The notes beneath the pieces were generated by a model. It made no database searches, had not been told where the DNA came from, and saw nothing but the letters and a program-made list of their open reading frames with translations. The translations under genes were made by a program, and so were the position numbers. This document shows, piece after piece, positions 15,554 to 23,938 of a stretch of 64,000 nt of DNA (positions are counted from its first letter, which is position 1; every line of letters begins with the position of its first letter). Source of the DNA: a bacterium. GTDB lineage: Bacteria; Actinomycetota; Acidimicrobiia; Acidimicrobiales; Ilumatobacteraceae. Location of the stretch: the NCBI GenBank assembly GCA_029977615.1, contig JAPOKO010000001.1:19607-83606 (forward strand), in the 5' to 3' direction.

Positions 15554-16867
15554 ATGTCTAAGCGCATTGATATCGAATTGACCAGTAACCGTGGAGATGG
15601 AACGTGGACGTGGCGCGCAGCTGGCGCCAAGACCCCTAAGGGAACACTCAATGGTTCAATTCTCGATGCCGGCGCAAAGATTGGCGACACCATAAAAGTT
15701 GAAGCTGAATTCGATCTTGATGGCGTAGAAATTCTTGCGCTGGTAAAAACAAAAGAAAAAGCAGTTCGTGGAAACTTGTTGCAAATTATTGGTTCCGAAA
15801 AAGAATTTCAACCAGTAACGCAAAAGTTTGCAGATAAGAGCAAAGACCGTAAGCCCAAGCGCGATGGCGATCGTAAGCCACGTCGTGATGGTGATAAGCG
15901 ACCACCACGCGTTGGTGCTGAAGGTGAAAAGTCTGGAGATCGTCGTCCGCGTCGTCCTTCTTTCACTGCCCCGCCAGAATTGCCAAAGCGCCCAGCCGCG
16001 AAGCGTTTGAAGCCAAAGCGCGTTCATCGCGCTGCAGTACTTGACACCCTTCCAGTTGAGCAACGCGGAGTTGCAGAACGCGCACTGACTGGCGGAATCA
16101 AGGCTGTTCGCGATGCGGTGAAGGAACAGAACGAGCAATTGAAGAAGGAAGGAAAGCCACTCGTACCTGCCGATGGACTTATTTCAATGGCACAAGAGCT
16201 GCTTCCGAAGTTGCGCGTCGCAGAATGGCTAGACAAGGCCGAAGCCGCTAAAGCCGATATTGAATTGCTTGACTTGCGCGATCTTCGTCAAGTTGTCGTT
16301 GGCGCAGATGACCCCATGGTCGTGCGCGACGAAACGACACGTGCGCTTGCAACTGAACTGAAGGCAGCGTTGAAGACACGTCAGGAGATCGAACAAACAC
16401 GTTGGCTCGAAGACATCAAGTCGGCACTTGCTGTTTCGCGTGTTATTCGAGCATTGAAAATATCCAGCGAGCCACCAAAGGCTGGTCAACCATTCCCTGC
16501 AGATCTTGGTGCGCAATTAGCAGCCGCGGCTTCGGCATCATTGGCCTCAGAAACTGCTCCTGATCGATTTAGTGCAGTGCTTGAAGCAATCGCATTCTCT
16601 CCAGTGCGTGGTCAGGTAAAACTCGCAGCAGCTCCACCAGCTACAAATGAAGCAGTGTTGGCAACAGTGAAGCGTGTTGCTCCACTCGTTCCGCAGGTCG
16701 CATCAATCTTCGGAATCACCGTTGCACCAGGTGCACATAGCCCTCGCCCACTGCGCCCAACACGTCCAGTGCGTCCAAAGGCTAAGCCTGCACCTGCAAA
16801 GGGTCCACAGGCAACGACGACTGCTGCAGCCCCTGAAGCGCCAGCAGCACCTTCAACTTCCGAATAG
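15554..16867 (+). CDS. Large basic protein of unknown function, possible RNA-binding
   Basis: A 437-residue protein that I do not assign to a named family. Residues 1-80 look like a small beta-rich domain ('TWTWRAAG...GTLNGSILDAGAKIGDTIKVEAEF'); 95-145 is an Arg/Lys/Asp/Gly-rich linker with imperfect 'RDGDRKP' repeats; about 150-380 is helical, with a recurring 'LPVEQRGVAERALTGG' type segment; 385-437 is Pro/Ala-rich and basic. The basic repeat linker suggests nucleic-acid binding, which is inference. TACCGT lies 8 nt before ATG. It is divergent from the gamma-CA gene and followed by crotonase, neither of which explains it. Confidence 0.75.
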   Translation: MSKRIDIELTSNRGDGTWTWRAAGAKTPKGTLNGSILDAGAKIGDTIKVEAEFDLDGVEILALVKTKEKAVRGNLLQIIGSEKEFQPVTQKFADKSKDRKPKRDGDRKPRRDGDKRPPRVGAEGEKSGDRRPRRPSFTAPPELPKRPAAKRLKPKRVHRAAVLDTLPVEQRGVAERALTGGIKAVRDAVKEQNEQLKKEGKPLVPADGLISMAQELLPKLRVAEWLDKAEAAKADIELLDLRDLRQVVVGADDPMVVRDETTRALATELKAALKTRQEIEQTRWLEDIKSALAVSRVIRALKISSEPPKAGQPFPADLGAQLAAAASASLASETAPDRFSAVLEAIAFSPVRGQVKLAAAPPATNEAVLATVKRVAPLVPQVASIFGITVAPGAHSPRPLRPTRPVRPKAKPAPAKGPQATTTAAAPEAPAAPSTSE

Positions 16868-16881
16868 GACGCTTGCCGACA

Positions 16882-16887
16882 TAGTCT
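16882..16887 (+). promoter_or_regulatory. -10 box of crotonase gene, leaderless type
   Basis: TAGTCT ends exactly 6 nt before ATG 16894. Confidence 0.6.
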
Positions 16888-16893
16888 TGAACT

Positions 16894-17676
16894 ATGTCTG
16901 ATGTCGTAACTTTCGAAAAGCAAGGTCAAATCGGTTTCATCACGTTGAACCGTCCCGAAGCACGTAACGCAGTTAATGGCGCCGTTGCACAGGCGTTTGA
17001 AGCAGCACTCGATCAGCTAGAAAACGATCCTGAAGTTTGGGTAGGAATCCTTCGCGCCAATACAGAGGGTCAAGAGCGCCCAGTGTTCTGTGCTGGTGCA
17101 GACTTGAAGGCCCTCAACTCGGGAGAGAACAATCTCTTCACTGAGCGCGGTGGCTTTGCTGGATTTGTGTACCGCGATCGTAAGAAGCCAATCATTGTTG
17201 CGGTTGACGGTTTGGCGACTGCTGGTGGATGTGAGATCGTGCTTGCCGCAGACATGGTGATTGCAACTACTCGGTCAGCATTTGGTCTTGCTGAAGTGAA
17301 GCGCAATCTCATTGCAGGTGCAGGTGGTTTGTTCCGGTTGCCACGTGCAATCGGTCAGAACGTGGCAATGGAAGTGATCCTCACCGGCGATCCACTGTCG
17401 GCACAGCGTGCATATGAGTTGGGCTTGGTGAATCGATTGGTAGAACCTGGTAAAGCAGTTGAGACGGCAATTGAACTCGCAAACAAGATTGCGTTATCCG
17501 CTCCCCTTGCTGTTTGGGCTTCGCGCAAAATTGTTTTGGCATCGGCTTATGAGTCTGATGCCAAACTCATCGAAATGACGAACGCCGAATTCGGTGCTGT
17601 GCTGAAGTCGGAAGACACCAAAGAAGGCCTCACAGCATTTATTGAAAAGCGACCACCTCAGTGGAGGGGCCGCTAG
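16894..17676 (+). CDS. Enoyl-CoA hydratase/isomerase (crotonase) family
   Basis: A 260-residue crotonase-fold protein. The oxyanion-hole segments are present ('FCAGADLKAL' and 'GLATAGGCEIVLAADM'), as is the 'FGLAEVKRNLIAGAGG' region where the Glu acid/base residues sit; the first catalytic Glu position reads 'GGCEIV' and the second 'AEVKRN'. It probably hydrates 2-enoyl-CoA in fatty-acid breakdown, although isomerase or other crotonase chemistry is possible. Its stop codon overlaps the stop of the convergent GNAT gene as CTAG. Confidence 0.93.
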   Translation: MSDVVTFEKQGQIGFITLNRPEARNAVNGAVAQAFEAALDQLENDPEVWVGILRANTEGQERPVFCAGADLKALNSGENNLFTERGGFAGFVYRDRKKPIIVAVDGLATAGGCEIVLAADMVIATTRSAFGLAEVKRNLIAGAGGLFRLPRAIGQNVAMEVILTGDPLSAQRAYELGLVNRLVEPGKAVETAIELANKIALSAPLAVWASRKIVLASAYESDAKLIEMTNAEFGAVLKSEDTKEGLTAFIEKRPPQWRGR

Positions 17677-18125
17677 AGATCGCTGGATGCAATAAGCAGT
17701 CGGGCCTTCATGCCCGCGCGCTCGAATAAGTTCTTCGTCAGTCGATCCCCTGGCAGGGCATATGCGTCTATTCGCGCGCACCCATGAGTTTTCGCGCGTG
17801 TGCGCAACTCGTCGATTAACAATGCTCCAGCGCCCAACTCTCGCGCAGTTTCGCTCACATAGACCCTTCGGATCATGGCAACGGAATCGGACATCTGCAT
17901 ATCGGCATAACCGCAAACTACGCCAGAAGATTCGATGACCAAAACTTGTCGACGAGAATCGCCTAGAACGCTGTCAAAATCGGCACCAATGAATGGAACC
18001 TCTTCAAAAAGCTGAGAATATCCTCGAAAACTTTCGGATTCATAAACACACTGCTGTTCTAAAGTCGAGACCGCAGACGCATCTTTCTCAATTGCGATGC
18101 GAACGGTAAACAGACTGGAACTCAC
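17673..18125 (-). CDS. GNAT-family N-acetyltransferase
   Basis: A 150-residue acetyltransferase fold. The acetyl-CoA loop is visible as 'RELGAGALLIDEL' (motif A) after 'VAMIRRVYVSETA'. The substrate is unknown. The ATG overlaps the stop of the preceding gene by 4 bp, so it is the third member of an operon with the acidic DUF4193-like gene and the 131-residue gene. The 3' end shares the CTAG stop overlap with the crotonase. Confidence 0.85.
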   Translation of the reverse strand: MSSSLFTVRIAIEKDASAVSTLEQQCVYESESFRGYSQLFEEVPFIGADFDSVLGDSRRQVLVIESSGVVCGYADMQMSDSVAMIRRVYVSETARELGAGALLIDELRTRAKTHGCARIDAYALPGDRLTKNLFERAGMKARLLIASSDL

Positions 18126-18517
18126 TGCACGGCGAATCTAGATTGCGCTGCAGACATCACTAGCGCTCGATTGCGATGCGTGCACTCGTACTCATGTATG
18201 TTGCGGGCCTCAGTTTCGCTGACTGATTGCAGAAGCTCAACTATCTGTGTTCCCGTAAGCAAGTCGTAACCCTCACAGGGTTCAGCCACGCGAGGAGCCG
18301 AAGTCACAGAAACGGGTGACGTTACATTCACCAATTCATTTTCCTCTGGGCGGACGCGTGGCTCAGAAACTGGATACACCGAGTTTCGAGCTTTTGATAC
18401 GAGACCCCAAAGAATTCCCGGAAGCTTCTGGGTACCGACCTTCACAGTGAACTCACCAATCATTCGTGCATTACGCACGTCTTGTTTGATGCGATTTGTT
18501 ATTTGAAAAGAGGGCAT
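18122..18517 (-). CDS. Conserved hypothetical protein
   Basis: A 131-residue soluble protein. The C-terminal third ('GYDLLTGTQIVELLQSVSET' followed by 'YECTHRNRALVM') resembles a short helical motif seen at the ends of various small actinobacterial proteins; the N-terminal part is basic. No family name is recognised. ATG 18517 is chosen because the preceding seven residues lie entirely within the upstream gene. It overlaps both neighbours (19 bp with the acidic gene, 4 bp with GNAT), so expression is tightly coupled. Confidence 0.65.
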   Translation of the reverse strand: MPSFQITNRIKQDVRNARMIGEFTVKVGTQKLPGILWGLVSKARNSVYPVSEPRVRPEENELVNVTSPVSVTSAPRVAEPCEGYDLLTGTQIVELLQSVSETEARNIHEYECTHRNRALVMSAAQSRFAVQ

Positions 18518-18969
18518 GCATCGTCCTCGACAGGACAACCAGGAGCACTATTGCGGACCAAAAGGAAACATTGAGAACACTGATTCTCGTCAGGGCGACG
18601 AGGCTGTAAGCGCTCCATGCCATCAGTCTTGTCGTCGACAACAGCATCTTCTTCGTCGTCTTCAGGTGGAGAATCGTCTGCCGCAGTCAACTTCTCACGC
18701 AGAATGGCATCAAGATCTGCTTCGACATCATCTTCTGTACGCAAGTCATCGTCATCGTCATCGTCATCTGCGACCTTCTTGGACACCGATTCGACAGGAA
18801 TCTCATCCGGGTCATCAATAATGTCGGCGCCTTCTTCAACAACGAATCCGTCGTCATCGAGTCCGTCTATCTCTAACGCGTCTACATCGAGTTCGTCACC
18901 ATCTAATTCGGGTGCCGAAAGTATTTCGCTATCTAGATCATCTGGGCCAATGACATCATCATCTGACAT
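18499..18969 (-). CDS. Acidic cysteine-containing protein, DUF4193-like
   Basis: A 156-residue, strongly acidic protein. Residues 1-120 are mostly Asp/Glu with an eight-Asp run, and the C-terminus has a putative metal site 'QCSQCFLLVRNSAPGCPVEDDAC' (four to five cysteines, CxxC...C...C). This arrangement resembles DUF4193 proteins of mycobacteria, which have an acidic N-terminus and a C-terminal CxxC. Function unknown. A ribosome binding site AAAGGA lies before ATG. First gene of a three-gene operon. Confidence 0.75.
   Translation of the reverse strand: MSDDDVIGPDDLDSEILSAPELDGDELDVDALEIDGLDDDGFVVEEGADIIDDPDEIPVESVSKKVADDDDDDDDLRTEDDVEADLDAILREKLTAADDSPPEDDEEDAVVDDKTDGMERLQPRRPDENQCSQCFLLVRNSAPGCPVEDDACPLFK
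18745..18768. repeat. Four tandem GTCATC hexamers
   Basis: A perfect 6-bp repeat in four copies that encodes the Asp run of the acidic protein on the minus strand. Likely prone to slippage in steps of two residues, so the Asp tract length may vary between strains. Confidence 0.85.
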
Positions 18970-19051
18970 TATTTATTCCTTTCAACTGCGAACGGCGAGA
19001 GAGTACTCCATAAAGGGGTCAAATATGCGAATTTCGCCAGTTTGTCCCAAA

Positions 19052-20650
19052 TCATGAATTACGGCGGTTCTCGGCCTTTCGCTCTGAATCGAGACGTTCA
19101 AGCGCAGGTGCTTCAAAAGTCATATGGGTCATGGCATCAGCAACGGCCCGGTGGCCAGCTTTTTCAGCTATCAATCGGTGCATTTCAATGACTACACGTC
19201 GATATGCGGGGTGTCCCTGTGGCGCTGAACGCAATTCCAGCAAATGAATAGCCTCGCGAGCATTGAACTGCATGCTGTAGCGCAGGCGGTACGCCATGGA
19301 AATGGCATATGCGGCCTGCTCCGGATAGTCCGGACGAAGGGCCTCAAACAGCGTCGCAGAGCGTGTCATGGATTCTTCAAACTCATCGGCGACGCCAGCC
19401 TCGGCAACCAGTTCGGGCATGACATACCCATGTTCTGGCGACAGTCTCTGCCATTCAATGGTGAGCAATCGATGTCGCTGCAGATCTCTAAATGCTCCGT
19501 AGTCGCCTAACACATCAAAGCGATAATCAATTCTTTCAAATGCACGTCCTGGTTTGTGCCGACGGTTTTCGCGCTTCCCAACGTAAGCGGCAATGAGGCG
19601 AATCTTGTCGTCATGACTCAATTGTGAAACCCTATTGAGCAATTGTGACTCCGGCAGATGTGAATGTGCATAGCAAATCGCGGCAAGCAACTTGTTCTCA
19701 CCATCTGGATCAAAGTCAATCAATTCAACTTCATTGACAGGGTCTGGCTCAAGTGCACCAAACATATCGTCAACGAGAAATGCAGTTTGGTCAGAATTGG
19801 TGGCGAGGTAACTACTCCACTTCCCACCGCGCTCTGGCAAATCAACGCGACGCAAGAAACTTGGAATCACTTTGCGTAATTCGGTGAGCATCATGTCGGC
19901 GTATTGTCGTGATTCTGGTAATGCGTGTGCACGCATACGTAACAACATTGATTCATATGCCTGTCCTGTGCCGAATATGCCAACATTTGACAGTGCACTG
20001 GCTGGAAGAATTCCTCGAACAGCGTCTAGACCTTTTGCGCGAGTTGCTTGCCGGTAGACAAAGTCAGAGTCGTTTATACCGCGTGGGATTGATTTACGCA
20101 CATGTTCGGTAACCGTTTGTACTAACGAACTGTAACTATCAAACATTCGATCCATGTCGCCCACGTACCGAGTGCCGTATGGACCACTCAAAATTTCTGG
20201 ATCGCGGTAATAGCGATACCGACCACCGAGTCGAGCGTCGTAATTGATGTATCTCGTACTTTGCTCGAGATAACTCATCAACCTGCCCCACTCAAGAATC
20301 TTCGTCAGCAAATTGGAAGCTTGTTCGCAGGCAAGATGCACGCCGCCCAACTGGGCTACGGAGTCATCACCATATTCGACGAATACCTTTTCGTAGAGGG
20401 CCTCGGCTTTGTCTATGCCGATGGTGGCATCAATACCAATATCGCCCGTCAGGTCTAAGTCGTTAACAAATTCATCAAGAAACAAACGTCGCAAACTCTT
20501 TGGGCTGCGGCTGTAACGCGCGAACAAAGCGCCTTTGACCACTTCTGGAAGGTTGACAAGAGCAAAAACTGGAAGGTCAAGGTTGGTGAAATACCTCTTG
20601 AGTATTTCCGCCTCATCATCTTGGAAAACCTCAGGAATGTAGACCGTCAC
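19052..20650 (-). CDS. Double ThyX-like protein
   Basis: A 532-residue protein made of two copies of the ThyX (flavin-dependent thymidylate synthase) fold. First half: 'RLMSYLEQSTRY' (about 123-134) matches the ThyX S-x2-EQS-x-RY part but lacks the preceding RHR. Second half: 'RHRLLTIEWQRLS' (about 392-404) keeps RHR but has lost the canonical Ser pattern, and 'NAREAIHLLELRSAPQGHPAYR' (463-484) matches the ThyX FAD/dUMP C-terminal region. Proteins of this double type are usually annotated as thymidylate synthase without proof. GTG 20650 is preferred over TTG 20659; TAAGAT lies 8 nt upstream. Confidence 0.8.
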   Translation of the reverse strand: MTVYIPEVFQDDEAEILKRYFTNLDLPVFALVNLPEVVKGALFARYSRSPKSLRRLFLDEFVNDLDLTGDIGIDATIGIDKAEALYEKVFVEYGDDSVAQLGGVHLACEQASNLLTKILEWGRLMSYLEQSTRYINYDARLGGRYRYYRDPEILSGPYGTRYVGDMDRMFDSYSSLVQTVTEHVRKSIPRGINDSDFVYRQATRAKGLDAVRGILPASALSNVGIFGTGQAYESMLLRMRAHALPESRQYADMMLTELRKVIPSFLRRVDLPERGGKWSSYLATNSDQTAFLVDDMFGALEPDPVNEVELIDFDPDGENKLLAAICYAHSHLPESQLLNRVSQLSHDDKIRLIAAYVGKRENRRHKPGRAFERIDYRFDVLGDYGAFRDLQRHRLLTIEWQRLSPEHGYVMPELVAEAGVADEFEESMTRSATLFEALRPDYPEQAAYAISMAYRLRYSMQFNAREAIHLLELRSAPQGHPAYRRVVIEMHRLIAEKAGHRAVADAMTHMTFEAPALERLDSERKAENRRNS

Positions 20651-20696
20651 GAGGGGCAATCTTAGAAGTCTTGCAAGGTGTTATCGGGTATGCCTA

Positions 20697-21317
20697 TTAC
20701 GCATATACCTGGGCACAATCGCTCTGCACCCGACAGGAAACCGCGGTCACCTTGCCCACATACTGGCCGTCAATGATGAGACGTTGCGCGTTTCCTTTCC
20801 AACGGAAAAAATCCCCTTGGCTGTAGGACAGTAAAGGATGCGGAAGGTGAGATCCGACCAAGGCCTTTTTCCACATCAATCTGCGTTGACTCCAACGCAT
20901 GGCTCCAGAGACTTCAAAAATGTCAAGTTTTCCGTCATTGAGATGAGCGCGTGGGGCTACTTCATGTTTCCTCCAATATCCACTATTGGTGATGATAGAT
21001 ATTGCTCCACGAAAGTACCTACGAGCGATACTCATTGAACCAATGCACACGTCGTTGTGATCAACACCCGCAGTGTCGGTGTAGGTAACAACTAAGGCAT
21101 CGATCACAACACGAAGACATTCATGATTGCGCGGACGATCATCAACACCGAGCACACGGGGAATATCTCCCGACTTCACAAATAATGCCTGCTCGTGAAT
21201 CTGTTTCGCAGAATGATCACGAAGAAAAACACCAAGTTCCCGATCCGACGACAGAACCAAAGGCCGCTCCGGAATTCTCGAAATGGAGCCCCACGGTGAT
21301 CCAGGAGAAATCGGCAT
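20697..21317 (-). CDS. DAGK/YegS C-terminal-lobe-like protein without a catalytic lobe
   Basis: A 206-residue protein matching only the C-terminal beta-sandwich lobe of diacylglycerol/lipid kinases: 'RAHLNDGKLDIFEVSG', 'GSHLPHPLL', then 'LIIDGQYVGKVTAVSCRV' where family members have 'xxDGExxG'. The N-terminal nucleotide-binding lobe with GGDGT is absent, so kinase activity is unlikely from this chain alone. It starts 2 nt after helY stops and is the last gene of the tat-helY run. Confidence 0.7.
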   Translation of the reverse strand: MPISPGSPWGSISRIPERPLVLSSDRELGVFLRDHSAKQIHEQALFVKSGDIPRVLGVDDRPRNHECLRVVIDALVVTYTDTAGVDHNDVCIGSMSIARRYFRGAISIITNSGYWRKHEVAPRAHLNDGKLDIFEVSGAMRWSQRRLMWKKALVGSHLPHPLLSYSQGDFFRWKGNAQRLIIDGQYVGKVTAVSCRVQSDCAQVYA

Positions 21318-21319
21318 AG

Positions 21320-23932
21320 CTACATTTTTCCTATCTGGCTAGATGCCGCAATAACGCCTGTAAAGAGCGACTTGGCAGCTTCCGCGCAAGTCGACGTAGA
21401 AACTGATTGATCGTCGAGTGTGGTGAATTGCCGAAGGATATCGATGAGTTGCTTCATGGTTCGAACAAAATCACCTGCGGTTACATCGTCTTCGTCCAGG
21501 ATGTCGAATAGTGATGTTCCATGTGACCAGTCAAAAGCGGTTGCCATGAACCCAGGGTCAGGGGCTCGATGCGGAAGCAAACCGGCGCGAATCTCGCTTG
21601 AAGTGATTCGCCTGCTGATATTTTCAACCTCGCCCCAACGCTTTTTCAATTCAGCATTCGGGAAATGTGGTTTGGCGCTTTCATCCCGTCGACGATCTTC
21701 GAATACAAAAACTGATGCGAGGCTGGCAAGTTCATGCGAAGACAACCCAGAGAAAACGCCGGACGAAAGACATTCTGCAATGAGCAAATCTGACTCGTGG
21801 AAGATCCGTCCAAGCATGACACCCTTTGATGTCAATGACCAGTCGTTTACGTATCCCCACTCCTCTAGCAACATTGTCAGGTCGTCAAACTTTTTGCTCA
21901 CTGACTGTGCGGAATTAGATACTCGTTTCTCAAGCTGGCGGAGCTCTTTAGAAATCCTGTCTGCAGATTCGGCAGCATTCAACTTGAATTTCGCATCTGG
22001 GTCACGCAAGAAAGGATGATCAGAGTTTGCACGCGAAACTTGCTTGCCACTCCGAGCAAGTACACGATCATTAATTTTAAACGTCGCAAGTTTTTGCGAC
22101 GTCTCTTTAAGAAATCTTGAGTTTGTGGGCTGAAATGGCATCGGCAAATCGATGTGTCCAAGGGTGTAAATGATGTCAGTAACGTCACGCGAAGTGATGG
22201 TGCGAACCCCCCTGTTAATTGACAGCAACGATAATTTCCCACCGGTGCCACGACTGGCTGTGGAAATGACAACGAGACGGTCGCTCCCCTTTGCTTCGCC
22301 AATGAGCACAACATCGCCCGGTCGTAGCCGAGCGAATTGCGCTTCTATGTCGGGTATGGGTTTACTTGCTGAGTTGCCTTTGCGATAATTCTCAATATCG
22401 CCATATTCACTATTTGATTGCTCGCGAAGTCGCTGTTCTTCTTTACCTCGTCGGGCAATGCGAGCTTGAATTTCAACTATTTCTCGACCTGATTGAAACT
22501 GTGCAAACGACAAATTCAGTAAGTGTCGCGCTTGCACGCGACTCGTCGTGCGAATCAAGTTGGCAGCCATGTTGTAGGTAGGGCGAAATGCAGAGTTGAG
22601 GACGAATGAGCGGCTTGACACGAGAGCGGCCACCTGTTCAAAGGTCACGAAAGGACTCCACAGCGTTAGGGCATGTCCTACGGTGTCAAGCCCGCGTCTG
22701 CCTGCGCGACCAGTGAGCTGGGAGAAATCTGATGGTTTAAGAATTTGGTGTGTTTCGCCGTTGTACTTTGTGATCTTGTCTAGAACTACCGCTCGTGCTG
22801 GCATGTTAATTCCGACAGCAAGAGTCTCTGTAGCAAAAACTACCTTTACGAGACCCTGCGCGAAGCACTCCTCCACAGCTTCCTTAAAACTGGGAACAAG
22901 GCCAGCGTGATGCACTCCAATACCTGCCTCCAGCTGTCTTAGGAAACGCGTGTAGTTCAGGGCAGCTAAATCATCATCGGTAAACGCCTCAACGTGACTT
23001 TCCAAGATGCTTGCAATGATCTCTCGTTCTTGCTTATTCGTGAATGAAATCCCTAACTTCAAACAGGAGTGAGCTGCCTCATCGCATTGATTTCGGCTGA
23101 AAATAAAATAAATCGCCGGAAGCAGATCGTCTTCCTGTAGTTGCATCAAAACATCCGGCCGATTCGGAGTGAAAAACCGACTTGGTGGGCCAGATTGCCT
23201 GCCCCGTGATCCGTAAGGGTGTTGTTTCTTCGTTCGCGGTGCCGACATCGCCTCGATCTTGGCTACTTGCTCGTTTGGCTTTCCTCCAACGATGGTGTCA
23301 AAGATGCGCAATTGATTAGTCGTCTTGTCGCCAACAACATAATGATTAGTGAGTTCAACGGGTCGCTTGCTCTCAACAATTGGCTTCGTCGGACCGCGCA
23401 CGGTGGTTAACCATTCGCACAATTCATCTGCATTACTCACTGTTGCTGAAAGGCAAACCAATTGCACAGTTGGGTCAAGATGGATGATTACTTCTTCCCA
23501 AACAGGTCCGCGATAAGCATCTTGCAGGAAATGAACCTCATCTAAAACAACCACGCCAAGATTGTCAACATTTGACGACCGTGCATAGATCATGTTGCGC
23601 AGCACTTCTGTGGTCATTACTACGATCGGAGCTTGGGCATTAATGCTGTTATCACCCGTAAGCAATCCAACTTCATTGGAGCCATAAAGCCTGACAAGCT
23701 CATGAAATTTTTGATTCGACAGTGCTTTAATCGGCGCAGTGTAAAAAGCGCGCTTTCCATGCTTCCTTGCCAAACCAATTGCATATTCGGCGACCACGGT
23801 TTTTCCGGAACCGGTTGGTGCTGCAACTAAAACGCTTTCACCGGCATCTATGCAGTCAAAGGCTTGAGTATGGAAAGTGTCTAATTCGAATGTGTATGCA
23901 CTCGTAAGGGATTTTCGATGAGGAGAATTCAC
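21320..23932 (-). CDS. helY: DEAD/DEAH-box RNA helicase HelY (Ski2/Mtr4-like)
   Basis: An 870-residue superfamily 2 helicase. Motif I 'APTGSGKT' is at residues 38-45, motif II 'DEVH' at 131-134, motif III 'LSAT', and motif VI near 'QLTGRAGRRG'. The C-terminal third has the DSHCT-type helical domain seen in Ski2/Mtr4 and actinobacterial HelY. It probably unwinds structured RNA. GTG start lies 6 nt after the tatC stop. The tatB-tatC-helY order is the one found in mycobacteria. Confidence 0.93.
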   Translation of the reverse strand: MNSPHRKSLTSAYTFELDTFHTQAFDCIDAGESVLVAAPTGSGKTVVAEYAIGLARKHGKRAFYTAPIKALSNQKFHELVRLYGSNEVGLLTGDNSINAQAPIVVMTTEVLRNMIYARSSNVDNLGVVVLDEVHFLQDAYRGPVWEEVIIHLDPTVQLVCLSATVSNADELCEWLTTVRGPTKPIVESKRPVELTNHYVVGDKTTNQLRIFDTIVGGKPNEQVAKIEAMSAPRTKKQHPYGSRGRQSGPPSRFFTPNRPDVLMQLQEDDLLPAIYFIFSRNQCDEAAHSCLKLGISFTNKQEREIIASILESHVEAFTDDDLAALNYTRFLRQLEAGIGVHHAGLVPSFKEAVEECFAQGLVKVVFATETLAVGINMPARAVVLDKITKYNGETHQILKPSDFSQLTGRAGRRGLDTVGHALTLWSPFVTFEQVAALVSSRSFVLNSAFRPTYNMAANLIRTTSRVQARHLLNLSFAQFQSGREIVEIQARIARRGKEEQRLREQSNSEYGDIENYRKGNSASKPIPDIEAQFARLRPGDVVLIGEAKGSDRLVVISTASRGTGGKLSLLSINRGVRTITSRDVTDIIYTLGHIDLPMPFQPTNSRFLKETSQKLATFKINDRVLARSGKQVSRANSDHPFLRDPDAKFKLNAAESADRISKELRQLEKRVSNSAQSVSKKFDDLTMLLEEWGYVNDWSLTSKGVMLGRIFHESDLLIAECLSSGVFSGLSSHELASLASVFVFEDRRRDESAKPHFPNAELKKRWGEVENISRRITSSEIRAGLLPHRAPDPGFMATAFDWSHGTSLFDILDEDDVTAGDFVRTMKQLIDILRQFTTLDDQSVSTSTCAEAAKSLFTGVIAASSQIGKM

Positions 23933-23938
23933 AGCGAA

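Noticed and set aside
18745..18768. GTCATC repeat as a CRISPR or regulatory repeat
   Set aside because: It is in frame within a coding region and explained by an Asp run.
21420..22019. Plus-strand reading frame of 199 codons opposite helY
   Set aside because: Ser/Arg-rich shadow composition, no start signal, antisense to a clear helicase.
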